DNA of 64,000 bases from Burkholderiaceae bacterium 26 (GTDB lineage: Bacteria; Pseudomonadota; Gammaproteobacteria; Burkholderiales; Burkholderiaceae). This document shows, one piece after another, positions 8,233-19,917 of this stretch. The DNA lies in assembly GCA_000955795.1 (NCBI GenBank), contig JYOB01000006.1:170864-234863 (forward strand). The letters are read 5' to 3'. The notes under the pieces are model-generated. The model was not told where the DNA came from. It ran no database searches and saw nothing but the letters and a program-made list of their open reading frames with translations. The translations under genes and the position numbers were made by a program. Within the stretch, counting starts at the first letter, position 1; each line of letters begins with the position of its first letter.

Positions 8233-10236
8233 ATGCAAATGGGTAACCCACGCGTGCGGCGCAGCCGCATGCTGATGTCGGCGCTGCTGTGCGCGGCGCT
8301 TTCGCTGTCGGGCTGCGGCGGCGGTGACGGCTCGACCGTCGCCAACAGCATCCCCGCAGATTCAAACACCATGCAGCCAACACAGCCGGTGCAGCCGGCC
8401 GCAGTCAACTGGACCACGCTCGGTACGCGTGCCACACCGGCGCAACCGGGAACGTCCATCAAGAGCAACGCGGGCGCCAAGTGGGTCGACTACAACCCGC
8501 CGGTGCTCTACGCGGGCGTTGCGCGGCAAGCCATGCAATACATCACCATGCCCGACGGCACGAAGCTCGCGGCATATGTGACCTTGCCGGCCGACGCATC
8601 GGGCAACGCCGCTGCCGGCACGTTCCCCACGGTGCTGGTGCAGACGTCGTACAACGGCGGCAACGCGCAATACGAAGCCTCGATTGGCGCAGCGCTGGGC
8701 GCGGCCGATCCGTACATCGTCCAGCACGGCTACGCGACGGTGGTGGTGGACGTACGCGGCACCGGCCAGTCGCAAGGCACATGGGACGCCTTTGGCGCCG
8801 ATGAGCAAAGCGACTACGGCCACGTGGTCGACTGGGTGACCCAGCAATCGTGGAGCAACGGCGCCATCGGCCTTTACGGCGTGTCGTACCTCGGGATCAC
8901 GACCGTCATCACGGCGGCGCAGAACCATCCGGCGGTCAAGGCGGCCTTCCCCATCGTGCCGATTGGTGATGGCTACCGCGACATCGTCTTCACGGGTGGC
9001 CAGACGAACCTGACCTTCATCCCCGCGTGGTTCGGTCTGGTATCAGTGCTTAGCTTGACCGATCCGACGCTGGTGACAGACCCGACAATCGGTTTGCCGG
9101 CCGTGCTGCAGCACCTGGTGTCTGCGGTCACGACGTTCCAGTTGCCGACGATGCTGCAGGCGCTGCTCGGCACGACGGCCACGGCCTATGACGGCGCGTT
9201 CTGGGCGACGCGTTCGCCGCTGGAAAACGACGGGAAGATCAAAGTGCCGACCTTCGTGGTGGGCGGCCTGCACGATCTTTTCCAGCGCAGTGAACCGCTC
9301 ACGTACGAGAGCATCAAGACGCAGGCACCGGCCAAGCTGCTGATCGGCCCGTGGACGCATCTGCAGGCCGCGTTGGGCAGCGGGTTGCCGGTCGACGGCG
9401 TGCCGCCGCTGAACCACATTCAGCTGCAATGGTTCGACCAGTACGTCAAAGGCATGAACGTGGGCGCCGATGCGCTTCCCAACGTTACGCAATACGTGAC
9501 CGGCCTCGGCCACTACGCCACGGCCACGGACTGGCCCCATCCGCAGGTGCAGGCACAGCAGCTCTTCCTGCGCGGCGACAAGAGCCTGTCGGCCACCGCG
9601 CCTGCGGCAAACGAAGCGTCCAACATGGTCGCGCAGCAGCCACTGAACGGCGCGTGCTCGATCAGCCTGTCGCAATGGACGGCTGGATTGACGGGTTTCC
9701 TCCCGCTGCCGTGCCAGACCGACGACACCATTGCAGAAGCCGCCGATGTGAAGTTCGAAACGCCGCCCATGCCGGCGGATGTCTACCTCAACGGGCCGAT
9801 TGAGGCGGATGTGTGGATCTCCACCACCGCGCTGGACGCAGGCGTCTCGGTACGCATTGACGACGTGGACGCGGCGGGGAACGTCACGCCACTCACCGAT
9901 GGGCTTCAGACGGCCTCGCTGCGCGCGGTGGACGCGAGCCGTTCGCGCACGATGAATGGCCTGATGATCCAGCCATGGCATCCGTTCACCCCAAGCTCCG
10001 TGCAGGCACTCATGCCGGGCCAGGCCGTCATGGTGCCGGTGGAGGTGTTCCCGACGAGTGCGCTCATCGCCAAGGGGCACAAGCTGCGGGTGGCCGTGGG
10101 CGCAAGCAACCTGCCGCAAGGCGTACCGCCACTGCCCACGCTGCTCAACTCGCTCGTCGGTGTGCTGACGATCTACAGCGATGCGGCCCATCCATCCAAG
10201 GTTGTGCTGCCTGTTGTGCCGGCCACGGCGCTGTAG
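8233..10236 (+). CDS. CocE/NonD (peptidase S15) family hydrolase, predicted lipoprotein
   Basis: 667 aa. The start ATG at 8233 follows an AGGAGA site by 6 nt. N-terminal hydrophobic segment with lipobox LSGC (Cys about residue 32) predicts a lipoprotein. The alpha/beta hydrolase has the S15 nucleophile motif GVSYLG (Ser), a YATVVVDVRGTGQSQG block just before it, an Asp in the GGLHDLF region and a His in GPWTHLQ. The C-terminal third is the beta-rich X-Pro-dipeptidyl-peptidase C-terminal jelly roll. Family members cleave esters, amides or X-Pro peptides; the substrate here is unknown. It stands alone, followed by a terminator. Confidence 0.88.
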   Translation: MQMGNPRVRRSRMLMSALLCAALSLSGCGGGDGSTVANSIPADSNTMQPTQPVQPAAVNWTTLGTRATPAQPGTSIKSNAGAKWVDYNPPVLYAGVARQAMQYITMPDGTKLAAYVTLPADASGNAAAGTFPTVLVQTSYNGGNAQYEASIGAALGAADPYIVQHGYATVVVDVRGTGQSQGTWDAFGADEQSDYGHVVDWVTQQSWSNGAIGLYGVSYLGITTVITAAQNHPAVKAAFPIVPIGDGYRDIVFTGGQTNLTFIPAWFGLVSVLSLTDPTLVTDPTIGLPAVLQHLVSAVTTFQLPTMLQALLGTTATAYDGAFWATRSPLENDGKIKVPTFVVGGLHDLFQRSEPLTYESIKTQAPAKLLIGPWTHLQAALGSGLPVDGVPPLNHIQLQWFDQYVKGMNVGADALPNVTQYVTGLGHYATATDWPHPQVQAQQLFLRGDKSLSATAPAANEASNMVAQQPLNGACSISLSQWTAGLTGFLPLPCQTDDTIAEAADVKFETPPMPADVYLNGPIEADVWISTTALDAGVSVRIDDVDAAGNVTPLTDGLQTASLRAVDASRSRTMNGLMIQPWHPFTPSSVQALMPGQAVMVPVEVFPTSALIAKGHKLRVAVGASNLPQGVPPLPTLLNSLVGVLTIYSDAAHPSKVVLPVVPATAL

Positions 10237-10259
10237 CAAGGCCCGTCCGCGTTGATCTG

Positions 10260-10287
10260 ACGGCCCGCTTCGCGGGCCGTTTTCTTT
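10260..10287 (+). terminator. Intrinsic terminator after the CocE-like gene
   Basis: Stem ACGGCCCGC (10260-10268), loop TTC, stem GCGGGCCGT (10272-10280), then TTTCTTT. It starts 24 nt after the stop codon. Confidence 0.88.
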
Positions 10288-10744
10288 AGATACCAGGCAC
10301 CACCAAAATATGTAATCCGCCAAATACGTCCGTGAAACTACGCATCGCGAATACTGTAGTGAAATTATCGATATCTGAATATAAATAACGCAAATAGAGT
10401 AGGAAAACGTTGGCACCATCCAGCCTGCATAATCCGTCGCACGATTCGAAACGATGGCGCCCCAGTCCTTGCCAGATAAGGTTTCACCGGCAAAACAAAG
10501 GTTCTCAATTTGCATTAAGTGAAAACGCTCAGAAAGAATGTTATTCAGGATTTTCTTTTCAATGCCGATAACCCCGTGGAGACCCAAAAATCCGACGCAT
10601 ACAAATCGGTCATACCGTGACATAACCTGCATCTTTCTCGAGTACGCAGTCCTTACACATAACAACGTGGTTGTCGACCGTCTTTTTTAAAGCCGCTCCG
10701 GTGCGCGACCACCTCTCAATCCATTCAGCAAACCGGAGGACGCA
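10288..10744. other. AT-rich intergenic island before the chemoreceptor gene
   Basis: About 450 nt clearly poorer in G+C than the surroundings (roughly 40-45 % by hand count of sample lines). On the minus strand a frame is open from about 10620 down to 10290 and contains a natural-looking stretch (GETLSGKDWGAIVSN), but it has no good start or ribosome site and runs on into antisense of the hydrolase. I read it as a remnant of acquired DNA or a long regulatory region, not as a confirmed gene. Confidence 0.4.
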
Positions 10745-12322
10745 GTGAACTTTCTTCAGATGACCATCAAAGCCAAGCTCACAACGGGCTTTGGCGTGCT
10801 GGCAGCCATTGTCGTCGTGGTATCGGGCATGTCGCTGCGGGCGCTGTCCGAATCGACTGAAGGGTTCTCGAACTACGTGCACGGCATCAGCGCCCGCGCA
10901 GATGTGGCAAACGACGTGCGCACGGCGGTGGATCGGCGCGCCATCGCCGCGCGCAACCTGGTTCTCGTGGTCACGCAAAAAGACCTGGATCTGGAGAAGG
11001 CCGACGTCTTTCAGGCGCACGACGATGTGAAGAACAAGCTCAAGCAGCTCAACGACATGATTGCGGGCGCCAAGGACACCAGTGACCGCGCGCGTAAGCT
11101 GGTTGAAGACATCAACCGCGTGGAAGCCAAGTACGGCCCCGTGGCGACCGACATCGTCGGGCTGGCACTGGCCGGCAAACACGACGAAGCCATCCAGAAG
11201 ATGGACAACGAGTGCCGCCCGCTGCTGGCCGCCCTCATCAAGACCACGGACGCGTATGCCACGTACACGCACGAGCGCCAGGAGCAGCTCGTGCAGGCGT
11301 ATGAGGCGCAGTACGTCATGCAGCGCAATCTGTTGGCCGGCCTGTCGATCGGCGCGGTGCTGCTGGCAATTGTTGCCGGCATCATCATCACGCGCTCGAT
11401 CACACAGCCGATCCGCACCGCCGTGGATGTCGCCCGGACGGTGGCACGCGGTGACCTGAGCAGCCGCATCGAGGTGCAAGGCAAGGATGAGACAAGCTAC
11501 CTGCTCTCTGCCCTGCGCGACATGAACGGCCGCCTGACCGAGATCGTCGACAAGGTACGCGACAGCAGCACCAGCGTGGCCGGCGCAGCCAAACAGATTG
11601 CGGCGGGCAATGCCGACCTGAGCCAGCGCACGGAAGCACAGGCATCGTCGCTGCAAGAAACGGCCGCCAGCATGGAAGAGCTGACTTCCACCGTGAAGCA
11701 GAATGCAGAAAACGCCCAGCACGCCACCGCGCTCGCCTCCACCGCGTCCGAAGTGGCGCTCAAGGGCAGCACGGTCGTCAGCCAGGTCGTATCGACCATG
11801 CAGGACATCAGCGACCGATCAAGCAAGATTGCCGACATCACCGGCATCATCGAAGGCATCGCGTTCCAGACCAACATCCTCGCGCTGAATGCCGCCGTGG
11901 AAGCCGCACGCGCAGGCGAGCAGGGGCGCGGCTTTGCGGTGGTCGCCAGCGAGGTGCGCAGCCTGGCGCAGCGCTCGTCAACGGCGGCCAAGGAGATCAA
12001 GGAACTGATCGCCTCGTCGGTAGAACGTATTCACGACGGATCCACGCTGGCGGGCGAAGCCGGCGAGACCATGACGGAGGTCACGCAAGCCGTGGCCCGG
12101 GTCACGCACATCATGGAAGAAATTGCCGCCGCATCGGTCGAGCAGAAGCGCGGCATCGAACAAGTCAACCAGGCGATCTCGCAAATGGATGAAGTCACGC
12201 AGCGCAATGCGGCGCTGGTGGAAGAAGCCGCAGCCGCATCGCAATCGCTGCAGGACCAGGGGCAAGAGCTGAACGCCGCGATGTCCTTCTTCCGCGTCGA
12301 TCCGCACGCCGCACGCGCCTGA
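10745..12322 (+). CDS. Methyl-accepting chemotaxis protein
   Basis: 525-aa transmembrane chemoreceptor. GTG start, 6-8 nt after GGAGG. TM1 about residues 10-30, then a periplasmic four-helix-bundle sensor of about 160 residues, TM2 about 194-215, a HAMP domain ([27 protein letters not shown]), and the cytoplasmic signalling domain with the conserved hairpin tip [21 protein letters not shown]. The C-terminus ends [11 protein letters not shown] without an NWETF-like CheR-binding pentapeptide. The ligand is not predictable. No chemotaxis genes are adjacent, as is common for orphan receptors. Confidence 0.95.
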   Translation: MNFLQMTIKAKLTTGFGVLAAIVVVVSGMSLRALSESTEGFSNYVHGISARADVANDVRTAVDRRAIAARNLVLVVTQKDLDLEKADVFQAHDDVKNKLKQLNDMIAGAKDTSDRARKLVEDINRVEAKYGPVATDIVGLALAGKHDEAIQKMDNECRPLLAALIKTTDAYATYTHERQEQLVQAYEAQYVMQRNLLAGLSIGAVLLAIVAGIIITRSITQPIRTAVDVARTVARGDLSSRIEVQGKDETSYLLSALRDMNGRLTEIVDKVRDSSTSVAGAAKQIAAGNADLSQRTEAQASSLQETAASMEELTSTVKQNAENAQHATALASTASEVALKGSTVVSQVVSTMQDISDRSSKIADITGIIEGIAFQTNILALNAAVEAARAGEQGRGFAVVASEVRSLAQRSSTAAKEIKELIASSVERIHDGSTLAGEAGETMTEVTQAVARVTHIMEEIAAASVEQKRGIEQVNQAISQMDEVTQRNAALVEEAAAASQSLQDQGQELNAAMSFFRVDPHAARA

Positions 12323-12368
12323 CCGGAGCACTGTCACCGTAGCAGTTGTCGTCTCCAAGCTGTCACTG

Positions 12369-12405
12369 CGCCCGCCGCCGAAAGGCTGTGGGCGTTTTCT
12401 CTTTT
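12369..12405 (+). terminator. Intrinsic terminator after the chemoreceptor gene
   Basis: Interrupted stem closing on a GAAA tetraloop: CGCCCGC (12369-12375) with GTGGGCG (12388-12394), inner GCC/GGC, followed by TTTTCTCTTTT. It is 47 nt after the MCP stop. Confidence 0.8.
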
Positions 12406-12638
12406 CTGTCCTGTGTCTTTCGTTAGGCCGTCGTTCGTGACTTCCGCTGCATTGGCGGACTCGCACGGGCGACGCAAAGTGGACTGGCCCCGTGCGAAAC
12501 AAGCAACGGGGCGAGCCGGGGCCGTGCACGGCCCACCCTGCCGACGAAAGCCACCATGCGACACAACAGCCCACACCTGCAACGCGGCTCGGTTTCCATC
12601 ATCCTGCCGAGCACGCCATCCAACGACGGGAGGCCCGC

Positions 12639-13652
12639 ATGATCCCGTTCGGCTTCGCGCATTGGCTGCGCCCGCGTGCGGCACCGCAGCCACAACCAAT
12701 CCCGCCCCTCGTTGAACAACTGCGTGAAGAATGCGAAGCGATGGCCCGCTACGCCCTGCATCACGGCTTGCCAGTCGCGCCAGAACTCATCGCCCAGCTC
12801 GGCCCGCTCATTGACAGGCAGATGCCACCGCAGGCCACGCCGCACCACGCGCTGGCAGCCATCCACCGCAAACTTGCGGCCGCCATCGCACCGGCTACCC
12901 CGCAGGCCGTCACGCTGCTCGACGCACAGCATCGCAGCGATCACCCATTCCCCTGGCTCGGTCCTGTGCCGTTGATCCGGCTGCTGACCAGCGCTGCGAT
13001 CGCCTTCCTGATCGCCGTGATTGCCACCGGCATGTCGCCCGACGTATCGAGCGCAAACATCGACCGGGGCTTCCTCGATTCGGACGGCGCGCCCCTGTTA
13101 TGGAACACGCTGTTCCTGCTGTTCTGCGCGGGGCTGGGCGCGTCGTTTGCCACGCTGTTTCAGGCACATCGCTATGTGGCCGCAGCCACCTACGACCCGA
13201 AGTACGACGCTTCCTACTGCGCACGGTTGATCCTCGGCGTGATTGCCGGATTGATCCTCGTTGAGATGCTGCCGGCGCATCTGTTCGACGGGGGCAGCAT
13301 GCACAACTTCGGCAAACCGACGCTGGCGATGCTGGGCGGCTTCTCTGCCACCGCTGTGCACCGGTTGCTGCAGCGGCTGGTGGATGCGCTCGAAACACTC
13401 GTACGCGGTGACCGCTCGGCCGATGCCGACGCTGCCATGCAGACCTACCGCGCGCGTGCCGCCAGCGAGCGCACGCAATGGCAAAGCGAATTCGCCGCCA
13501 ACCTGATCGATCTGCAGCAGTCGTTCGACAGCAACGCCTCACCCGAGGCGATGCGCCAGCGGCTGGCCGACTTCACGCGCGCCATGCTGGCCGCCACCGA
13601 TTCGCCCGCCTCTACACCTCCGCCTCCCTCCAACCGGCCATCCAAGGAGTGA
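12639..13652 (+). CDS. Putative membrane protein, 337 aa
   Basis: Start ATG at 12639 is chosen because CGGGAGG lies 5 nt upstream; an upstream in-frame GTG/ATG extension looks non-coding. The N-terminal about 110 residues are soluble and helical. Three hydrophobic segments follow (RLLTSAAIAFLIAVIATG, LLWNTLFLLFCAGLGASFATLF, RLILGVIAGLILVEML), then a helical C-terminal domain rich in Gln/Arg. The next gene starts 4 nt after the stop, so the two are probably one operon. I do not recognise a characterised family. Confidence 0.75.
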   Translation: MIPFGFAHWLRPRAAPQPQPIPPLVEQLREECEAMARYALHHGLPVAPELIAQLGPLIDRQMPPQATPHHALAAIHRKLAAAIAPATPQAVTLLDAQHRSDHPFPWLGPVPLIRLLTSAAIAFLIAVIATGMSPDVSSANIDRGFLDSDGAPLLWNTLFLLFCAGLGASFATLFQAHRYVAAATYDPKYDASYCARLILGVIAGLILVEMLPAHLFDGGSMHNFGKPTLAMLGGFSATAVHRLLQRLVDALETLVRGDRSADADAAMQTYRARAASERTQWQSEFAANLIDLQQSFDSNASPEAMRQRLADFTRAMLAATDSPASTPPPPSNRPSKE

Positions 13653-13656
13653 CCTC

Positions 13657-14460
13657 ATGCTGTTCCTCTACAACATCCCCGCATGGGCGATGGGCGCTGT
13701 CATCGTCTTCGCCACGCTGTTCGTGGCATTGGGCGGCTACGTGCTGTTTCGCCGCGTTTTTCCAGTCGCGCTGGACGCCGAACAGCGCAACATGACCATC
13801 GCCATGATGACGGCCGTCACGACCATCAACTCGTTGCTGGTCGCGTTCTCGGCCATCTCGGTATGGGGTGCGTATCAAGCCGCCGCGGATATCGTGGCCG
13901 CCGAAGCCGCATGCGCCACGGAACTCGCGCGCGATCTGTCGGCGTTCTCGCATCCGAGCGCCACCACCGCGCGGCGCGAGCTGATCACCTATCTGGAGCA
14001 CGTTGTCCGTGACGAATGGCCGAGCATGCAGCAGCAAGCGCGTCCTGATGCCGACACGGAGGCTGCGTTCAACAGCATGTTTGCCACGGCCAACCGCATC
14101 ACACCCCGCGACGACCGCGAGCGCGTGCTGCTGATCGAAGTGCTCGCCCGCGTCAACGAGATGGTGAAGTACCGGGAGAAACGCCTGCAGAACCTGGAAG
14201 CCGCCATGCCCGGCACGCTCTGGGGCGTGATGCTGATCGCCAGCGGCTTGTCGTTGCTGCTGCTCTATGCGCTGCCGGCCACGCGCTTTCACATGGCGCT
14301 GGTGGCGGTGTGGGCGACCACGCTGGGCCTGGCGTTCTTTTTTGTGCTGGCCGTGGACCGGCCCTTTGCAGGCGAAGTCAGCGTCAGTGCGGCACCGCTG
14401 GAGCGGGCCATCCAGACGTTATCGAACGACAAGCCGCAGGCGCATCCCTTGCCCGACTGA
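13657..14460 (+). CDS. DUF4239 (bestrophin-like) family membrane protein
   Basis: 267 aa. TM segments at about residues 9-32 and 44-66, then a soluble helical middle and two C-terminal TMs (about 188-207, 213-235). The TTINSLLVAFSAISVWGAYQAAADIVAAEA block is the recognisable signature of the DUF4239 'bestrophin-like' group. The family has no established function; channel activity is only suggested by its name. It is cotranscribed with the upstream membrane protein (4-nt gap) and closed by a terminator. Confidence 0.8.
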   Translation: MLFLYNIPAWAMGAVIVFATLFVALGGYVLFRRVFPVALDAEQRNMTIAMMTAVTTINSLLVAFSAISVWGAYQAAADIVAAEAACATELARDLSAFSHPSATTARRELITYLEHVVRDEWPSMQQQARPDADTEAAFNSMFATANRITPRDDRERVLLIEVLARVNEMVKYREKRLQNLEAAMPGTLWGVMLIASGLSLLLLYALPATRFHMALVAVWATTLGLAFFFVLAVDRPFAGEVSVSAAPLERAIQTLSNDKPQAHPLPD

Positions 14461-14558
14461 GCTCGCGCCGCCTCGCCGCACTGCCTCACTCGCGTTGTGG
14501 GCTGGCGGGAGAGGTCAGCCCCGGGGTCGGAGTCCCCACATTCCGGCCCTGCTCTTTG

Positions 14559-14584
14559 CCGGCTCGTCGGGAGCCGGTTTTTTT
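14559..14584 (+). terminator. Terminator after the DUF4239 gene
   Basis: CCGGCTC (14559-14565), loop GTCGG, GAGCCGG (14571-14577), then seven T. The T-tract overlaps the stop codon of the convergent symporter gene by two bases. Confidence 0.88.
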
Positions 14585-16646
14585 ACTGCGGATCGCGAAT
14601 GTAGCCAACAAGTTTGTCGACCACTGGCCGGTTCGGCCTGGTGAGCAGGCTCACGACAATCGCCGCAACAAAACCCGCCGGCACGCCAAACGCACCCGAG
14701 GCAATCGGGTCGACGCCAAACCACGGGTGACCAAGCACACCCGTCATGCGCGTGAAGAACGGGTAGTTGGCGATGATGTAGTACACGCTCACGGCCAGCC
14801 CCGTCAGCATGCCCGCGACGGCACCGGCACGATTGGTGCGCTTCCAGAACACGCCCAGCACCAATACCGGAAAGAAGCACGACGCCGCCAATGAGAAGGC
14901 CGCGCCCACCAGGAAAAGAATGTTGCCCGGCTTCAACGACGTCACATAAGCGGCCAGCAGCGCCACGCCCAGCAACACCACTTTGGCGCTCGTCACGCGC
15001 CGCTGGTGGCTGGCCGTGTTGTCGATCATGTGGAAGTACACGTCGTGCGATAAGGCGTTGGCGATGGTCAGCAGCAGGCCATCGGCAGTCGACAGCGCCG
15101 CTGCCAACGCGCCCGCTGCAATCAACCCGGACAACACGTACGGCAGCCCCGCAATCTCGGGCGCGGCCAGCACGACCATGTCCGGCTGCATCATCACCTC
15201 TGCCCACTGCACGATGCCGTCGCCGTTGATGTCATGCAGAGCAAACACGGCCGGATCGACCTTGCGCCACGGCACGATCCACTGTGGCAGGTCGGCAAAC
15301 GGCGCCCCGACCAGATGCTGCAGCAGGTCGAGCTTGACAAGCGCCGCCAGCGCTGGTGCCGAGACATACAGCAGCGCCACGAAAACCAGCGTCCAACTCA
15401 CGGAATTGCGTGTCTCGCGCACCGACGGCGTGGTGTGAAAGCGCGTGAGGATGTGCGGCAGGCTGGCCGTGCCGACCATCAGGCAGAACACCAGCAGCAC
15501 GAAGTTCAGCCGCTCGGTGCCGCGCTCGTTTTGCGACGCCGACGGAAATGGCTCGATGGATGGCGGCGCCATGCGGCTGCGCGCCAGCGCGTCTTCACGC
15601 TGCTGGTTCCACAGGATCGACGCGGCGGCCGCATCCGGCGGAAATTCTTCGCGCTGGCGCTCCAGAGACTTGATCTCGCGCAGCGGCGCATTGCGTTCGC
15701 GTGCAAGCTTGAGCTGCGTGTTCAGTGTTTCCCGCGCCTGCTCGAACGACTGCGGTAGCTGCGAGATGCGCTCCTGCAGCGCCTGCGCATCGCTCAGAAA
15801 CTGGTCGCGCACGTGCTGCTCTGCAGGGTCGTGCGCGATGCGCTGTTCCTCTTTCTCGATCTGCAGCAGCAGGCGACCCGTCGAAAGCTGCGGCAGCGGA
15901 TCGTGATACCGATGCCAGCCGATGATCGACACCACGCCCAGGAACGACACGATCATGATGATGTACTGCGCCACCTGGGTCCACGTCACCGCACGCATGC
16001 CGCCCAGGAACGAACACACCAGAATGCCCGCCAGCCCGAAGAACACGCCCACCGAAAACTCGACGCCGATAAAACGCGTGACCACCAGCCCCACACCCTG
16101 AATCTGCGCAACGAGGTAGACGAACGAACACAGCGTCGCGCCCAGCACCGCGATGCCGCGTACGACAGAACTGCCGCCGCGCTCGCCGTTGCCGTAGCGA
16201 TTGGCCAGGAAATCCGGCACCGTGTAGCCACCGAACTTGCGCAGGTACGGCGCCAGGAGGAAAGCGACGAGGCAGTAGCCGCCCGTCCAGCCCATCACAT
16301 AAGCGAGGCCCTCATAGCCCGAGGCGAACACGATGCCCGCCAGGCCGATGAACGAGGCAGCGCTCATCCAGTCGGCCGCGGTGGCCATGCCGTTGAAGAA
16401 CGCCGGCACGCGGCGCCCTGCCACGTAATACTCGGTCAGATCGGCCGTGCGGCAGATCAGCCCGATGCACGCATAGATGGCAATCGTGACGAACAGGAAC
16501 ACATAGCCGAGCCACACGCCCGGCCCGCGCACGCGCTCGATCGCGCCCATCATCACGATGAAGAGCAGCAGCCCTACGGTATAGAGCCCGTAATACAGAA
16601 ACAGCCGCTTGCGAAAGCGGCTGTCTTGTTGGGAGTCGGCGGCCAA
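14583..16646 (-). CDS. Sodium:solute symporter, VC_2705 (acetate-type) subfamily
   Basis: 687 aa, SSF family, about 13 TM segments. The N-terminal RKRLFLYYGLYTVGLLLF and the SSS core (YYVAGRRVPAFFNGMATAADWMSAASF; GGMRAVTWTQVAQYIIM) place it with ActP-like carriers. It carries the long hydrophilic, coiled-coil-prone insertion (about residues 250-370, many Gln/Glu/Arg) typical of the VC_2705 group. The start lies 22 nt downstream of acs, so it is probably cotranscribed and imports acetate or another short carboxylate for Acs. Substrate is inferred from this pairing. Confidence 0.9.
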   Translation of the reverse strand: MAADSQQDSRFRKRLFLYYGLYTVGLLLFIVMMGAIERVRGPGVWLGYVFLFVTIAIYACIGLICRTADLTEYYVAGRRVPAFFNGMATAADWMSAASFIGLAGIVFASGYEGLAYVMGWTGGYCLVAFLLAPYLRKFGGYTVPDFLANRYGNGERGGSSVVRGIAVLGATLCSFVYLVAQIQGVGLVVTRFIGVEFSVGVFFGLAGILVCSFLGGMRAVTWTQVAQYIIMIVSFLGVVSIIGWHRYHDPLPQLSTGRLLLQIEKEEQRIAHDPAEQHVRDQFLSDAQALQERISQLPQSFEQARETLNTQLKLARERNAPLREIKSLERQREEFPPDAAAASILWNQQREDALARSRMAPPSIEPFPSASQNERGTERLNFVLLVFCLMVGTASLPHILTRFHTTPSVRETRNSVSWTLVFVALLYVSAPALAALVKLDLLQHLVGAPFADLPQWIVPWRKVDPAVFALHDINGDGIVQWAEVMMQPDMVVLAAPEIAGLPYVLSGLIAAGALAAALSTADGLLLTIANALSHDVYFHMIDNTASHQRRVTSAKVVLLGVALLAAYVTSLKPGNILFLVGAAFSLAASCFFPVLVLGVFWKRTNRAGAVAGMLTGLAVSVYYIIANYPFFTRMTGVLGHPWFGVDPIASGAFGVPAGFVAAIVVSLLTRPNRPVVDKLVGYIRDPQ

Positions 16647-16668
16647 GGTTGGCGACCAGCGCTGGCGG

Positions 16669-18651
<1,983 letters not shown>

Positions 18652-18744
18652 GGTGTCTCCTGATAGCGATGTCTGTTGTCGTTTTGCGGCGAATCTAAGG
18701 GGCTGACCTGACTCCAGCCTTACGCATTTCTGCACCGCAAGCCG

Positions 18745-18780
18745 ACGTGAAGGGCACTACTATAATGCGTCACTTCACGT
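18745..18780. promoter_or_regulatory. Promoter -10 box enclosed by an 8-bp inverted repeat
   Basis: ACGTGAAG (18745-18752) and CTTCACGT (18773-18780) are perfect inverted copies 20 nt apart, and a consensus TATAAT (18761-18766) sits between them on the plus strand. No good -35 hexamer is seen. It lies in the acs/EamA divergent region, 75 nt before the GTG of the EamA gene, and looks like a repressor or activator site over a promoter. Confidence 0.45.
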
Positions 18781-18854
18781 TACGGCACGCATCGCAACGC
18801 AACATAGCCGGCTACAGAGCCGCGCCCCGTGCCGGTTTCCACTGATTCCTCATC

Positions 18855-19826
18855 GTGCCCATCCACGCCCTTTTCCTGATTGCTGCCATGGCATTGGTCG
18901 GCAGCAACGTCGGTTTCGGCAAATCGATCGTCGCCGTCATGCCGGTGATGTTGTTTGCATTGCTGCGCTTTCTGATTGCTATCGTCTGCATGGCGCCGTG
19001 GTACAAGCCATCGCGCATGCGCCGCGTGACGCGTGGCGAGTGGACCAACCTTTTCCTCCAGGCATTTTTCGGTACGTTCGGCTTCACGCTGCTCATGCTC
19101 AACGGCGTGCGGCTGACCTCTGCACTGGCTGCGGGCATTATCACGAGCACGATTCCGGCCACGGTAGCCCTGCTGTCTTGGCTCGTGCTGCGTGAAAAGC
19201 CTTCAGGCCGCACGCTGGTGTCGGTGGCGCTCGCGGTGGCGGGCGTCGCCATTCTCAACGCCTATCGCGGGGGTGAATCTTCAGGCGCTGCGCCCGCCGA
19301 TGCCTCGCAAGCGCTGCTCGGCAACGCACTGGTGATGGGCGCGGTGTTTTGCGAATCGATCTACGTGATCCTGTCGCGGCGGCTGACACAAACGTTGCCC
19401 GCCATCGAGATCTGCGCGTACACGCACCTGATCGGCGGCCTGCTGATGCTGCCCCTGGGGCTGATCCCGCTGCTCACCTTCAATGTGTCGAGCGTGCCGC
19501 TGCCCATCTGGGGCCTGGTGCTCTGGTATGCGCTGTCGGCCAGCATCTTCTCGTTCTGGCTGTGGATGAAGGGCATCCGGCATGTGCCAGCCCACCTTGC
19601 AGGCGTGTTCACCTCGGTGCTGCCGATTGCGGCAGCCACCTACGGCATCGTCGCCCTGGGCGAGACGCCGGGCTGGCCGCATGGCATCGCGCTGGCGTGC
19701 GTGGTGGCGGGCATTCTTGTGGCGAGCTGGCCTGCACGCCCTCGCCCGGCGATACAGCGGGGGCGGCAGCGCGGCCGCGTGGCCGATCCGCTGGACCCGC
19801 TAGACCCGTCACTCGATCAGGAATAA
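18855..19826 (+). CDS. EamA/DMT-family transporter
   Basis: 323 aa with about ten hydrophobic segments in two EamA repeats (each with the [28 protein letters not shown] and [25 protein letters not shown] ends). Family members export amino acids, nucleosides or metabolites across the inner membrane. The start is GTG at 18855; no strong ribosome site is visible. The last about 35 residues are an Arg/Pro-rich cytoplasmic tail. Substrate unknown. Confidence 0.88.
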   Translation: MPIHALFLIAAMALVGSNVGFGKSIVAVMPVMLFALLRFLIAIVCMAPWYKPSRMRRVTRGEWTNLFLQAFFGTFGFTLLMLNGVRLTSALAAGIITSTIPATVALLSWLVLREKPSGRTLVSVALAVAGVAILNAYRGGESSGAAPADASQALLGNALVMGAVFCESIYVILSRRLTQTLPAIEICAYTHLIGGLLMLPLGLIPLLTFNVSSVPLPIWGLVLWYALSASIFSFWLWMKGIRHVPAHLAGVFTSVLPIAAATYGIVALGETPGWPHGIALACVVAGILVASWPARPRPAIQRGRQRGRVADPLDPLDPSLDQE

Positions 19827-19858
19827 AGCACATCGCAAGCGTTTTCCTGTAAGCGATG

Positions 19859-19882
19859 TTGTAATCACGGAACGTTACAATC
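19859..19882 (+). promoter_or_regulatory. TTGTAA-N10-TTACAA inverted repeat with TACAAT
   Basis: TTGTAA (19859-19864) and TTACAA (19875-19880) form an inverted repeat; the second arm overlaps a -10-like TACAAT (19877-19882) 36 nt before the UPF0114 start. No -35 box at proper distance is obvious. Candidate promoter/operator only. Confidence 0.3.
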
Positions 19883-19917
19883 ACACGGCCTTTCGACCCT
19901 CCGCTCCGTTCCGCCAA

